A stretch of 64,000 nt of DNA from Neodontobutis hainanensis (GCA_024349245.1 JALDNG010000090.1:592501-656500), one strand, 5' to 3'. Positions 1 to 13,490 are shown, counted from the first letter of the stretch. The notes: generated by a model not told the origin, from the sequence alone. Made by a program: numbers and translations.

Positions 1-429
1 CACCTAGCCCATTGATATCAGCCACCTTTACAGAGCCTTTAGTGTGTTCCTCATTTTTCTATTTCCTATGGATTATTTCTCTTTGTCTTGCTCTAGACTA
101 GGCCTTGATGACAATATTAGGCCAAACCTAAAATTTGGTCTTTTTCTAAGCGGGCCAGTTTTTTCTGGAGCCGAATGCCTTGTTAGACTAGCCAATTAAA
201 AAATTGTCAGATCACATAACAATTTGAAGGCTTTGTGCTGTGTCCCTGGCTTACTTTAAGTCTAAGACATTTTTTCCGGCTTTCCCCTGCCCTGTTTTGT
301 CATTCTGTGTCTTGTGCTCTCATTGGCTGAGGCTTGTCGGCTTGTACTAATATTCCCTGCATATGTCCTGACTGTGAGTATGCCACTGGTAATTTTACAA
401 TTCTCTTACTACATACATTTTAGCCCGTT

Positions 430-790
430 TAAGAGTCATTTACCGCCAATACAAGTGTGACACCTCCGCAAAGACGACAGGCCCTGGTAGTCCTTCTCAA
501 TGACACAATTAGCAGCGTTCACCGTGGGTAGAGACGGGCAACAGCTGGACCTGTCAGCGGAAATATCCACTCTGTCTACAGCAGTCAGCCAGCGGTCTGC
601 TCACGGAGCCACACGCCTAGGACATTAATTAAATAAGCATCTCGATCAGCCTGACATCTCGGCTTGGTCCCTGCGCCTGGCGCGGGATCGTTGATAGCCC
701 AAGCTTTTCTTGGCTGGAGGTGAGACAATTATAGACAGAGAGCCATTTCCCATCCCAATGAGGATCTAAGAGGAATGCTGTTGGGACTGA
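430..790. promoter_or_regulatory. Candidate conserved non-coding element
   Basis: The island is GC-richer than its surroundings. It contains an ATTAATTAAAT homeobox-type core near 625 and GCGCCTGGCGCGGGATCG near 674. No coding frame of merit crosses it. Regulatory function is inferred from composition and motif density only. Confidence 0.3.
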
Positions 791-1679
791 AAAAAGTGAG
801 CTCTATTTACAAAGCTTTGTTATTTTCTAAATATTTTCACATCACCTTATGGGGACAATTTTGAAATACAGGTATCAAGCTGTTGCACTGGGTAGCCCTG
901 TTCAGATGGGATTTATTACACATTATTGTTGGGATAAAAACACAGTAGGAGAGTGTGTGTAATTCCTAATACGCACTTTGTATTTTACCCTGCATGTTTG
1001 CCAAATATACATCAAGTAATTTAGATAAGCTATGTGAGGTAACAATTTTACATAATTATTTATTTGGCTTTTTCTGTCCTTCCAGATCTTTTTTGTCTGT
1101 AATGTCTTATCATCAGTCCTTGTCATGCCAGTAGGCCCCTAAGGGCTCTACAAAACATCTACAACCCATTTTATCTTGAGCCTTCTTCTTGATTACTGCC
1201 CAGGACAGTCCCAATGTATCAAGGTCCATCTCTGCTGATATTCTTTATGTAACCCATGGTCTTCTTCAATGTTGTTTTGAAAATGGATGCATTATCTTTT
1301 TTTAAAAAAAAATGTCCAATGACCACAGTGGGTATGTGACAACAACTTCAAATGATAACGCAACAATTTACTAGCAACATGTTACTCTACAGGAAGTCAA
1401 CAGATGAAATCTTGTCAAGGTATGATATAAATCTGTTCATAATCAATGAAAAGGGCTACATTTTGAGTTTAATTCTAGATGCTTTTTATTTATCACTTAC
1501 TCTCTGTATTTTCCAAATGCTGTATATGGGTCACAAGTTGACAGAAAGAAAACAGAAACTATTTACCAGAAAAAAAAATATATAAATAAAACAGAGTAAT
1601 CAGGACTAATAAAGGTTAACCAGTGCAGCTCTGTCTGACAGTTATCTATTAATTAGGCATGGTAATAGCAGTAATTGGG

Positions 1680-2090
1680 ACCGTCCTGCGAGCTGGTCTT
1701 GTGGGTTTCTCCGGGTTGGCTGCGGTTGCGAGGCATCAGCTGTCTCTGAGGTGAGTATACTTGACTGTGTGCCTCCTGCTCGCTGCAGATAACAGCTGCT
1801 CTTCACGAGGGGCTCCTGCTCGCTTTAACAAAGGCCTCACCTTTGAGGGAGTGCACAGGAACGGCGGCTCTGCATTAGCTCTCTGGCACATACCCCCGCT
1901 CTGTATACAATGCATAAACAGGTGCAACAACAAGCACAAGCTAAGCACGGAATAGCACTTTGGCATCAATAGTGTACAGCCCTCCACACAATGGCATGAC
2001 GGTTGTTCCCGTCTGCACTGTCCAGCTGGCTTTGGACGCTTCCTAATCTGTGTTTTGGCACCGCGGCTCTGAAATGAAAGCATGTGTCAC
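1680..2090. promoter_or_regulatory. Candidate conserved non-coding element with internal direct repeat
   Basis: A GC-rich island with an E-box CAGCTG near 1738 and another within AACAGCTG near 1791. The 12-mer CTCCTGCTCGCT occurs at 1773-1784 and again at 1813-1824. Frames are open on both strands but resemble no protein family, so coding was rejected. Confidence 0.33.
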
Positions 2091-3369
2091 TCCCGGCCTC
2101 TTCACTCAAATTAACTTAGAAGTCCAACAGATATCAAAGAATTTTTTGAGTGACATGAAAGCATGCCAGACGGCTTAAATGTCTGAACCCCTTGTGCATG
2201 CTTCACAGGGGCCCACAACTTGTCTTGAAAACATACAACTCCCCATAGGATTTGTTAAATAACGTTTGCTTTGTGTATTCTCTGCTTACACAGAAGAATG
2301 AATGCACAGTAGCAATCAACAAAGCGGACAGCATGTTGTGTGTGAGCATTGTTCCAAAGGAGATGGAGGAGGGATGAAATGCCTGATAAATCACAAGGCC
2401 CTGCGTGTAAACATCATAGAAATACCACTTTAATGACATATATATAGACAACAGACGCAGCAGCTGGGTGGGAATAAATGGACTGGATATAATTATTGTT
2501 CAGAACTTTTTGTACACAGAGTAGTTCTTTTGTGTAAGCTGATAGGACACATCACAGCAGCATTAGGGGATTGGAGGAAGTCATCAGTCAAGACTTTGAT
2601 AGGTTGGAGATGTAGATCTTCATTGGGTGTTACAATTTATGAGGGTTTTTAGTTTTTATGCCTCTGAAATCCAAAAACCTGTTGAATTTAGATGGTTCAA
2701 CTCAGACTGTTTTTAATTTGGGACGGGGAAGGGGCCTATGGAAGCACCTGCTGCTCGTTTAGAAAAGAAAAGACGAGTCTCCATTAACACCAGAAAAAGT
2801 TGCTAGTTGCTTTTTTTGAAAAAAGAGTTGCTAGAGGGATCTCAATGGTCGCTAAATATAGTGCCAAAGTCGCTAAGTTGGCAACACTGGAGCATAGATT
2901 TCAGCGGAGCTCAACTTTGTGCAAATGAGGAGCCAATGTAATGTTAACCTCATCTGTTGGCTGTTAGCTCCACCTTGCATCTTGCCCTTTCCACTGGGGG
3001 ACTCATGGAGGAGGAGAGACGGTTCTCTATTATTTATGGCTTTGATGTCTGCCTCACAATGCATCTTTAAACTGAAAAAAATCCCACACCTCCATTGCTA
3101 AAATACAATCCTCATAACACTTATCTGTATATGAGAAGTTCTGTAAAGTTTCTGAGTCAGACTGAATGAACCCTCTTAGGAGTAGAGAAAAGCGAAAAGT
3201 TCCATGAAAAAACTTGGACATAGCTAATGTTAAATTCTGAGATCACCCTGCTAGACTTTGTGTGAACTCAGGGAGTAAATGTAGTGGATGAAACGCTGAG
3301 GGGCCACGCACTGAGTTTCTTCAATGGCTCTGTTTCGATTTGTTAATGGACTCTGGAGGCTGTTTTGTT

Positions 3370-3760
3370 TAACAATGCCTTATCTCTCTCTGTCTGTCTC
3401 TTTGTGTCCCCCCCACTCCCATCACGGCCCCGCGTCTCTTCACTCGAACTATAGTACGCTTGGCTTTTAACAATGGCTGGCATGACGGGAGAATTATCAC
3501 AGGCAGTGTCCATGAAGCTAAGGTAAATGGGAGCAGTGGGGGAAATAGGCGCAGTGCTGCTGGCGAGTTTTGCACAAGCAGAATCAAATTAAAGGGGCGA
3601 TTGCTAAGCTTTTTATTACCTTATGGTCTGGAATGCTCATAGTTTTTTTCTTTTTTTCTGCTGATGGCTTGGGCTAATAAATAGCGATGGCTTAACGATT
3701 AGCTGGCCAGGTGCTGATGTGTTTGTGGCCCCAAATGCGAGGCTAAAGAGCCCATACTTC
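3370..3760. promoter_or_regulatory. Candidate conserved non-coding element next to a CT-rich tract
   Basis: A CT-rich run (about 3380-3420) leads into a GC-richer block containing CTATAGTACG and AATTAAAGGGGCGA. The acceptor-like and donor-like sites in it enclose only 20 bases and are not believed to be an exon. Confidence 0.28.
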
Positions 3761-6110
3761 TAAAAGCAAACGACAGGCCGAAGTTATTGTCGGAGTGTTT
3801 AGTGCACCGATACTGCTCACCCCTTTGCCTTAAGTTGTCCACACATCTTGGTGCTAATTAGTCCATGGCCTTGTCAGTTGTGAACAGTGACTTGGGTTTT
3901 TGTCAGTGCTGAGTGGGAGTCCCTAGTGTGCAGTTGTCTGTCAGGCCTGTTACTAAAAACAAGTGCTCAAGGAGGACACCGATTACACACTACCATTGAT
4001 GAAGCTGTTATTAATTAAGTTCAAAATATCATAAAATATTAGCATCTTGTTACAGTAATTATTCTGTTATCATTGTCTTTTATTTGACAATTCTCTCTAA
4101 ATGTACTTTTCTGAAGGTACATTCAGAGATTACTTTTCTCTGAACCTTTCTGGCCAATCAATTATCACCATTACATAACTGAATATGAGGTTTGTCATTG
4201 CCATTGTACAAAACACACAATAAATGTTAATGCTTTTGATATTAACATGTTCACATTTCACACCCACATATTATTTTTTTTACACATACAACAATAGACA
4301 AAATGGAAGTACATTTGGACTGAAACGGGATAAAATGTCATGCTGTATGAAAGGTGAAATATTAAAGAAAAACATTGTAAAGATGCCTTCAAAACTTAAA
4401 AAATTAAATAGTGTGGTTAAGGTGTTTGTCCATGTCTGCATAAAGTTTACTACTGCTTTATAAAGTTTTATCGTTATCATTAGCATCACTAGCTATAACT
4501 GTAAAGATTTTGGTTAAGTCAGATTCAAACTCACTATTATCTAATATGATTTTATGTATGTAGCACTTTAAGTTGTCTAAAGTGGTTTACACCAACAGCA
4601 GAAGAAAATAAACAAAAGACATATAACAAGGGTAAAACAATAATAAAAAATCTATTTCTCAAACTGAGTGATAGAGACAGGATGTGTTTTGGGACAGGAA
4701 GTGAGTCGGCCTGTCTGATGTGCAACTGAAAAAGTGTGGTCTTTGGGATGACTAACTGATGACCTGACCTGGAAGACCGTGAGGAAGTCGAATAGTTTTG
4801 AACTAAACAATTTTCTCCAAGATTTTAGAGAGGATTGGGACCTTAAAATCTTGCTTAAATTTGAACATATTTCACTGGGACATAGAAGTGTAAGGTCATC
4901 CCAGACCACAGCTGTGTTATTTCTCCAGATCTTTATTGTTACTGGTTGAAAACATATATCTTTTGTGTTTAGTTTTTTCTTAATTTGATTGTATTTTTTT
5001 CATTGTTTTCCGATATCCTTCTACAACGTATTTCACAGTATTCCTGGTTTTGACTTGGTCGTGTTCCCCAAAAGTGTCATGACTTGGTTTGTGTGATCTT
5101 CGTTACAACATTAATTGCGGCCACACCATATGGTTGGTAATTATTATACCAGGTCTATTGTCAGTTTATATGGGTCCATTGCACACTGTCTGTGCACAGT
5201 GCAGACAAGTTGTGAGTAGCTCTATGTGTCAGCCCTAGCTTCTCAAATTTAAATATCCAAACTGCACCAACCATCACATTAATCACACAATCAAGTTTAA
5301 TTAAAGTTAACTTCTCCTATCAGCATAGATCTCCAGACAAAAGCCTAATGCCACACTTACTTGTAATTATGCCATGTCCACAGTGGAATCCCTTTATAGC
5401 ACAGAATGACTGAACAATAAGTGTCTGTGCAAAAGTCCCAGCCCTTCCAAAGTTCATCCAAAGCTCATTTCAGAGCACAGCAGAATTAGTCTCACAAGTT
5501 AAAGCTCTCCTCTGCTAAACTTCGCATTTAGAAACTCTTGGGAAAGACTTTTAATAAGACACTTTGTAGAAAAGAAGTGCGACTTTTAATTAATGGCCTC
5601 TTAAAGCTTACCAAATCATTTCTTGTGCTTTATATCTCAACAACAACTTAGTTATTTGATGGAACGCCACCATGGTATGGTTGTTTCTGAAACAAAATTA
5701 CAGTATTACAGGTTTATAAAAAAGAAAAAAAATGTATAATGGTTTCGAACTTTACTTAAGCCTATACATGCAGAAAAGTGTAAAGTCATTTGCCAACAAA
5801 GATTCTCATAAGATTTGTGAGTTTACAAACTCACAAAAATCCATCCTAAACTGCTCCAAGCCAAGTTCCAATTGAGCAAATCACTAAGCCATACATTTAA
5901 CATGCACTTTGACTGATTGGTTACTAATTAATGCCACCTTTTTACTATGTTCAGTTGCCTTTTTTTTTACTTTTATGCAAAACCTTTTTATATATAATAC
6001 GACAGCACTACTCATGAAAAGTCAAATTCTAATGTGGTCAAGTCGTCTAAGTAAAACTCAAAGAAGTCTTGCTCGGCTCAAATATAATTCCTCTTATATG
6101 CATTATTAAT
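3761..6110. other. AT-rich non-coding stretch, nothing recognised
   Basis: No coding, RNA or repeat feature could be supported. A short run near 4560-4600 (TAGCACTTTAAGTTGTC) faintly resembles a SINE tail but is too short to call. Confidence 0.5.
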
Positions 6111-6119
6111 GCGCCTTCT

Positions 6120-6420
6120 TTCCAGAATGTGTGGTTGTCGATACAAGAGGGATTTTCTCAGATCCACAGAATCGGCCCGCATCAACAGCAGAGCAGAGTG
6201 TAGATTGGATGAGGACCAATGTGGACGACTAGTGTCTTTCTCCCACACCTCCTCGCAGCGCTCTGTGAGATCAGTGGGAGGCTGAGGAGATAGGTGAGAG
6301 AAGAATAAATTGGGCTAGAGGCATGCTCCCTGTAAATAACTGATAGCCAATCACACACCTACTGCTATTTCTGTTTGCAGGCGACAGGACAGAGTTAATT
6401 ATAGCTGGCACCAGTAGAAA
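6120..6420. promoter_or_regulatory. Candidate conserved non-coding element
   Basis: A GC-richer block around GAATCGGCCCGCATCAACAG (from 6169) and a CCTCCTCGCAGCGCTC-type run, followed by AATTATAGCTGGC. There is no plausible reading frame. Function is inferred from composition. Confidence 0.25.
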
Positions 6421-8337
6421 GGCCAATTTTTTTTACTTTTTCCAAATGCTTTCACACCCCTCTCCAGCCAAACTTTGATCCACACTGAAGTCTAGATTAT
6501 GAAATGTATGGGGCTGGTTTTAAAGGAAGTTTTTGCTGGCTGTTGTCAAATGTGGGAAAAAGGTAAAAGGTTTGGCTTTGTTCGAGTTGTCTTAAGTGCA
6601 GCCCTGGGAAGAATCATATGAGGCCAGATTTGATATGTCCTTTCCAATTTCAGGTCCAATATTATTCTTTCTTTTGTTCAGCTTCTCCTGCTTATCCTTT
6701 GTTTGGTTGTGGGGACTGGAGCCTGTTGTCTGCCCAAGCTGTTTTGGGTTTGAAAATGCATTTATTTTCACACCTGAAAGACCGCACTGAGAGCTCAAAA
6801 ATCATTACACACATTCGTTTTTGAACCTGAGTGATATTCGTTTTCAGTTTTTCTTTCCTCCATTTGCTCATCATCGTGTGTTTAATTGCCCAGACGTCTT
6901 TCTGTTGGACCAAAGAGCAGCTGTTTGGTCCAAATGAGAAAGACTGAAAGTTTGGAGCAAACAGTGCAGGTATAAAAGCCATGTGGGTATATAACTTTTG
7001 ATATTGGAGTAGCAGTGGATGATCTGCAGGATTTTTTCTGAACGGCTTGACTTATTTGCCAACAGACTGTTGTGCCCTGTGCTGGCCGTTCTCTTTCACA
7101 TGGAATAACGATAACCATGTGCAGTTACAGATCCATTTAGTGCTGGACAATAGTTGCATTACATTCCCTTACCAATTCTTGTAGAGAATGTGGTGCCTAA
7201 TTGTGATCTACATCTTTTCAAATAAATTAATTAATAGCTAGTAAACATGCATTTTAACAGAATAAAAGCATTTGACACTCAAACTACAATCCTTCAACTA
7301 CTCAACATTATGTGACAACAAAAGAGAAAACAGAAAATATCATTACTATTCCAGGGCGTGCAATATGGACATAGGATTTTTATTACCAAAAATTGTATTT
7401 ATTTATTTTCATGTTAACTGTGAAACCCTATCTGCCCAGCATTAAATCGAATCATGTGACGAGCAAATCTGTCAAAAAAGACAGAGAACTTTGGTTTAGC
7501 GCTGTTTATTTTAGCACATTGGGTGTGATAATGCTGTTTTATAAAAAAGCTTTGGAAACAACAATCAAACAGATGTGGTAAAAAGAAAAGTTGGCAGGAA
7601 ACCCACTCCAGATGGCAGTTTGATAACAAATTGTTATCCGTGCCAAAGTGAGCGCTAACACACTTCTCTTAATTTGCACTTTACGTTTCATTTGTTGAAC
7701 TTTCAATGCACTGTTTGTGCCACTGATCTTACAGACGTCACTCAGACCTCCGTTCATTTTGACCCATAACTTGTTCTGGTGGTCATTTTAGATTTAGCAT
7801 TGAAGAAATGACTCGATTCTCTGTGTGGATGTGCTTCAACCTACCTCTGTGTGTCATATTGCATTTTGTTCACTTGCTGGCGTCTACTCCTCCGGGCTGT
7901 TTGTAAAAGCATGCATGACGCAACCTAGCGCCGCTCGTTGCTTCTTCTTCGTTTTTTTCCTTTTTTTTTTCTTATTTCTTTTTTTGCACCAACACGCTGC
8001 AAGTTCTGTGACAGATGTATTACAAAGTGGTGCAGCGAACAATCTGCACTTCTCACGCTGCTTGAAAAAGCATGAAATACTTAATGTGCAAATCATAAAA
8101 CAATAGGATCCAAAATGCTAATCAGGCAGGATTGAAATATAATAATGGCAAGCTTTAATGATATATAATTACTTTACTATAATTGGCTGCTTGTGTACAC
8201 CTATGTAGTAATCACTGTGGTGATTGTCAAAGAAAAACGAATGCCAAAGGGAACAGAAAGGATAATAGTTTCTGATAATTATACTGGCCATGTAAAATTA
8301 ATGTAGCATGCTAACTCAGGCTCAATAAAAAAAAACA
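6421..8337. other. Non-coding stretch with a pyrimidine tract
   Basis: The only structure seen is a long T/C-rich run at about 7940-7985. Short open frames here lack family similarity. The rest looks like unique AT-rich sequence. Confidence 0.45.
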
Positions 8338-8357
8338 AAAATATATATATATATATA
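8338..8357. repeat. (AT)n microsatellite
   Basis: An alternating AT run of about 18-20 bases following an A-rich stretch. Confidence 0.85.
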
Positions 8358-8805
8358 AACAGTGTTTTAAGTGTGGGGTTTCTAAGAGCCACATATAATC
8401 CAAAAGACTTGAACTGACAGAGGAAACTATGAGGCTACAGCTTGGCTCAGATACTTCATCAAATATTTAGAATACATCAATAATTTTTGTTCTCATCACC
8501 GTCGTCGTTTATAAAGTGTAAATGCTGACCGCTTGTTAAAAGCTCTGGGTTGTGTTGGACTGTTGGGAACTCGGTGTGGACTCAAATAGATTTCTTTCTT
8601 CCATCGGAAATTGTCAAACATAAAGTTCATTTTCTTAGGCATTTCTCACAGCCTTGTACTCAGACTCTCATTCTGCATTAACATTTTACTACTCCGACTG
8701 CCTTTTGGGATTGACAGTCATCCCTTTATGCCATGCTTTTGAATTGACACATTCAAAGATTTTCCTTTAAGCTAGTAGCAATATTCATACGACTGAAATC
8801 CCTTT

Positions 8806-9750
8806 TTCATTTCATTTTCATTTATTCATTTATTTGGATGGGACAGTGAATATTAATGATCGTACAATGCTGTATCAGACAATGTTGTCGTAAATACGCC
8901 ATTCTATCCGCAGTCTCTGATATTGAAAAAAATATATTTAATAATGCCAATACAGACTTATAGAAAGTACAGTGCCACAATACAATACTATACATAGAAC
9001 AGTCATCATAGAACAAACCTACCTACCTTACAGTACAGTACAGATAAGAATCTACCAATTTTAAAGTGCCTGTGCATTAATATCATAAAGTGCTTCTTAT
9101 AAGTATAGCTGTTTTAAAGTGCCTATTGTAAAGTGCCTATGCATCTGTATCATAAAGTGCTTGTTATAAATATATCTCTTTCAAAGTGCCTATACAAAGA
9201 TCTAACCTATTGTCCATCTTGTGCATCCTTTAATATGTAGGACGTTTTGTGCAAACATAGACTTCACCCCCTGGTGCTTGACCTAGTACCAGTCTCATCT
9301 GTTTCTCTTTTTGATGAAATCTCCCAGGGGCCGTGGGGCCATTCCATTCATTGATCTACTGACTGTTATACTTCTCTTAAAGTGAACAAAGGTAAAACAA
9401 CTGTGGTTTCCATTCAAATACCCTACCTGCCTTTTTGTAGCACTGTTCAGTGGGTTTTAGTGCAGTGACACCAGCAAACCGCCAGACTGTGAAGCTGTAT
9501 TCAATGTGATAAAAAAATATACAATTGAGCTAAGATTTAGCAGCCTCGATTGTTATAAATGGCCTGATTTGTTTGAAATTTTATTCTATTGGTTACCTTT
9601 TTAATGTGTTTTTGAAAGTGAGGTTTTAAATCCAGCAAAACCCCAAAGTACTTTAACTCAGTTACCAACTCCAGTTCACCCCCAGATATACTGTCTATAA
9701 AATAATTATTTACTGTAGATGGCATTGTGTATCATATGACTGCATGCTGA
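8806..9750 (-). mobile_element. 5'-truncated LINE remnant: reverse transcriptase C-terminus plus 3' UTR
   Basis: Read on the minus strand, 9725-9537 encodes a fragment with LELVTELKYFGVLLDLKPHF and HIKKVTNRIKF. This matches the region just C-terminal to the catalytic core of fish non-LTR reverse transcriptases (pattern E-KYLGV-LD--L-F--HI). A TAA/TAG-interrupted tail follows, then a long 3' UTR ending near 8806 in a (TCATTTAT)-like stretch next to GGATGGGACAGTG, a motif I associate with fish LINE ends. Everything upstream of the fragment is missing, as in typical 5'-truncated insertions. The clade is not assigned. The copy is inactive. Confidence 0.7.
9063..9200. repeat. 53-bp tandem repeat inside the LINE 3' UTR
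   Basis: Units start with AAAGTGCC at 9063, 9116 (truncated after 14 bases), 9130 and 9183. The two full 53-bp units differ at about ten positions. Each contains a second inner motif, ATCATAAAGTGCTT. Confidence 0.75.
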
Positions 9751-12029
9751 CCTCCATCACAAAACATGTTTTACACCAATTCAAACAGTTACCTTGCTCT
9801 CGAAGGGTTAATGCTTTCAAGAACGCACCGACACTGTGCCACATGTGCTTGTTTAAATCCCATTACCTGCACCAGAGCAGAGTAAATGGTGTGCACTCTC
9901 AGCAGGTGTGTGTTTACCCATTGCTTTTACACATATTGAGCTTTGTATGAATAATCCAACGCCACCATCCATCTTGAAAAGTTGGGACTGTCAGTGTTAG
10001 TTAATACAACGTACGACTTGGTCGGTCATTTGTAAATAGCTCATCGTTGGCTCATACCAGTGTTGGATGTGTGTTTGGACTGGAGCATGAGGAAGCAAAC
10101 GTCTGGCAGCAGCGTGTTCCAGGCCCTTGAGTTTTGGAACATAAGACCCTGCTCAGCGGGATGCTTGTACTGATAGCCAGGCTTTTAGCCCAGAATTTTC
10201 ATTCTTAAGGCTGCTTTTTCTAAAATGAATCTTTTAGAAAGTCCATGCTACAGCCATCACTTCTTTCATCTCTGTGTGATCATTTGTTCATAAAACTGTT
10301 TATATATCTAAATCTATTTGAATGGATTTTGGTAAAGGAATACTTATAGTGTTGGGATATATTTACTAAACAAGCTCTGTTTTTATTGTTCCTGGTGATA
10401 AATATTGGCTAAACACCTCTCTCTACGTCTCTTTACAAAGGCACAGTGTCTTTCAAATATCTAGCTTAGACAATACAAGACCGTACAATACAATATAATA
10501 ATAATAATAATACATGTGTCACTAAATAAGCATTAAAAAGGGAGACTGAGTTGACGCATACAGAGGCCTGTTTAACATATTATACTAAATTACTATCTTT
10601 AGCTCTGGCAGTCTGGCCTATGCTGGTCCATAGATATTATTTTGTAATTTGAGTTGTACAAATAAAGATACCTGTATACCTTTTTTTGCCTTACAAATAC
10701 TTTTGTTTACTGCAGATAAATATTTTGTGTAGCTGTAGCACTGTTGGGAAATACTTCAGTTCTTTAGAAGCAGATGATGCTCTGCTCTGATTCTGATACC
10801 ACAAAAACTGGTATAACTTCATTAAAAATGGTAAATGGCAGCATTACCTGCAAACAATCATCCAGTGTCTAGCCCGGTGTAACTTTGAGCAGGGATTGAA
10901 CCAATGACTAGCCATGGTTCACCACTGATTGATGTTAGAAACAATTTGAATTCCCATAATAACTTGATAACGTCTATATTCCTAAAGCAGTCTATGGGAG
11001 TTGTTTGAACACTCATATGAACCAGCTCTGATCCATGGATTGATAGATATTGTTTGAAGGCCACACAGCAGTCAGTATTCTGCAGGCCTTATTAAGTGTC
11101 AGGGAACAGGTCTTGTCTTAATTTAGCCAGTGTGATCTTGGAGTATGCTGAAGCTCGAGGCTGTTAAAAGACACTGAGTCGACTCATTATTGACTGACAC
11201 GTACCCCTCTCTCCTTATTAAAGACTAGCGGGTTTGTCTTTATGTGCTCGTTCTGAGGCTGTCCCATCACAACCGAGGGCTGTCTACAGGGAATCTCGCA
11301 CATGGTGCACAGGCCATGCTTCATCTGATTTGGCTCCAGCGATACTCCATTTACTTCTTTTCAGGCTGAATGTCAAATCGATTTGCTTTGCGTCATTATG
11401 TTAACAAAAGGTAATTAGAACGCTGGAACCATTAAGGAAGTTTGTAAAGAAAGAAATCTTCTTCTCAGACAAATTAAATAGCAGTGATGGAGTTTGGCTT
11501 TTATCAAGGTTATTTTGTTGGAAGGAAAATAACCCAAGACTCTTTGTATAAATCCCCCACAGTCCCAGAATTCATCAAGGCACACTTCACCATTAAACTT
11601 ACACATAACTCATATTAAACATTTAACCATCGATACACACATTATTGATTAGCTTTTATTTAAAGTGTTTTTTGCACTTGCCTTAACATTTACTGTCCAA
11701 AGTCAAATAGACCAGTTCAGCAACATTTTGACCCAAGCTTTGCAAGATTACACAAAGAGAATGTGCAACCTTCAGATGTAGCCACGAGGCAGGACATTTC
11801 AGACTAAATCACGGCCTGTGCTTCAGACTCAACTGACACCTCAGCATAGAGCTATTAGCCTCTAAGATTCCCATGGCATTCACTGAATATGTGGAATGAT
11901 AGCATTTATTTCTGACAGTTGTCTGTAATAACAAATTTATATATTTTTTTCTATTTTGATGACTATTAAGTTTTTTTAAAGTTACTGATTGTGCCTTAAG
12001 ATGCCCTTTTATGCAAACAGTGTTGCATG
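9751..12029. other. Non-coding stretch with one regulatory candidate
   Basis: Mostly AT-rich sequence with a short (ATA)n run at about 10495-10511. The block at 11080-11410 is the only island that stands out and is listed separately. Confidence 0.45.
11080..11410. promoter_or_regulatory. Candidate conserved non-coding element
   Basis: A motif-dense block with CTTATTAAGTGTC, GAGTCGACTCATTATTGAC and GCGTCATTATGTTAAC. The last two hold AP-1/CRE-like and homeobox/HNF1-like cores. No coding frame crosses it. Confidence 0.32.
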
Positions 12030-12201
12030 CTTTTTATTGTATCTTAATGTTTCATCTGTCCAGGGACTGCAGATGGAAATTAGCTTTGGCTAAATCGGGT
12101 GTAAAGCATCTTTTCTTTTGTTAGATTAATGTGTTTGCACATAGTCCCTGTCAAAAAATAAATAAGCTAAACTAAACTAACTAAACTAAACTAAACTAAA
12201 C
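12030..12201 (+). mobile_element. LINE 3'-end remnant with (CTAAA)n tail
   Basis: CAGGGACTGCAGATGGAAAT, then GCTAAATC, then CACATAGTCCCTGTCAAA resemble the 3' UTR of a fish CR1/L2-type LINE as I recall it. The element ends in about seven CTAAA units (12166-12201), a typical simple-repeat tail. No coding part remains. Confidence 0.5.
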
Positions 12202-12699
12202 GCATGCATGTTTGGGCATTGGATGGGACAACCCTAGCCAAGCCTGCCAACGATTATATAATAGTAATACACAAATGTAGTTTCAAAGGTAGGGATCTAG
12301 ACATCTGTTTGACAATATCTTTAGCATTGTCCACGTCTGGTCAGCCATACACATTTAACTTTGCAAAGTCAAATGTTATTATGACTTAATAACAATTTAC
12401 AAGTTATAGCTGCAGAAGGTCAATGTGTGGACTCAGTTTTAAAGACATGTTGTGTATTAGGAAACTTTGAAGGCACTACAATTGAGTCCAATAGACATTT
12501 GGACACCACAACAAAATTGTCAACATAGTACTCATAAAAGAGTACTGAAAGAATTAAAAATGGCTGGACACTGTTGGTCAAACCAGGATAAGTGACCGCA
12601 GTCTGAGGTGAAACATTATTCTGACAGTTTTCCTAGACAACTGCGCAGATTGGTATCATTTTGGACATTGCCGTAAACTTATTTCAGTATGGAGAGGAT

Positions 12700-12960
12700 T
12701 GACTGCAACAGATTCCCTAGCAGAATTCTTTGCACCTCCCTGATAAAAGGAATCGATCCTCTCCCAGCGTCTTGTGTTTTCTGCGGCTGATAGCTCTAAT
12801 CACAGATGGCCAGGCACTCGGCGCTCAGGTGTCAGACGCGACGGAGGAAGGAATCAATCATGGCGTCACGTCAAACAGGAGCACGTCGCCCCATATTCCT
12901 CAGTGCTGCCGAGGACGGTGGAGTAATGGATCAATGTAGGCTTAGTAGTGGTGATAAAAC
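12700..12960. promoter_or_regulatory. Candidate CpG-rich regulatory island
   Basis: Several CpGs cluster in GGCACTCGGCGCTCAGG and GACGCGACGGAGGAAGGAAT, unlike the surrounding sequence. GAATCAATCATGGCGTCACG carries a PBX/MEIS-like and a CRE-like core. No transcript evidence is visible. Confidence 0.33.
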
Positions 12961-13199
12961 ACATTTGTGCCAAAATGTGTTATTTTCAACCAGGACAATT
13001 GCACCATTCTCCACTGTAATCATCTTCTGATTACTGTGATCATTCCACGCACAAGCACCTTGCCGGCGTAATTGTTTGTTACACACTCTTGGCATGCACT
13101 ACAAGCTCTTTGTCATATTTTTTTTTTTTATCCTTGTACTATTTAGAAATTTTACCCCTGTTCAGACACCTACTCGCAGCTCTCCCTACAATCTACCTC

Positions 13200-13490
13200 C
13201 AAGAACGAGTTGCCGTCAAACACTTCATTGCTTATTTTATTGGATTTTGTGCCCTGGAGTTTCAGCAACTGCCATAAGATATGATTACGCACCTGCACTC
13301 AGTGTTTTGTGTAGTGCGTGCTCTACTGGAGTCATTTTGTATTATTGTTATGGCGCGAAGAGAAAGATGTCTCCAAGCGCCTCGGTGGAACGCCGGAGCC
13401 CCTCATGAGTTGCATGATCGATTGGATTCTTTATTATTGTCCCTAAAAATGGCCAGTGACAAATTGCCTATGTAATGGTGCAGAATGTGA
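13200..13490. promoter_or_regulatory. Candidate conserved non-coding element
   Basis: A GC-richer block with GCGCCTCGGTGGAACGCCGG near 13378, followed by CATGATCGATTGGATTC. Several overlapping short frames are open here but show no family resemblance. Confidence 0.28.

Noticed and set aside
3503..3522. 20-bp micro-exon bounded by ATCACAG and GTAAAT
   Set aside because: Too short to support without transcript data, and its possible peptide matches nothing expected in the N-terminus of KIRREL proteins.
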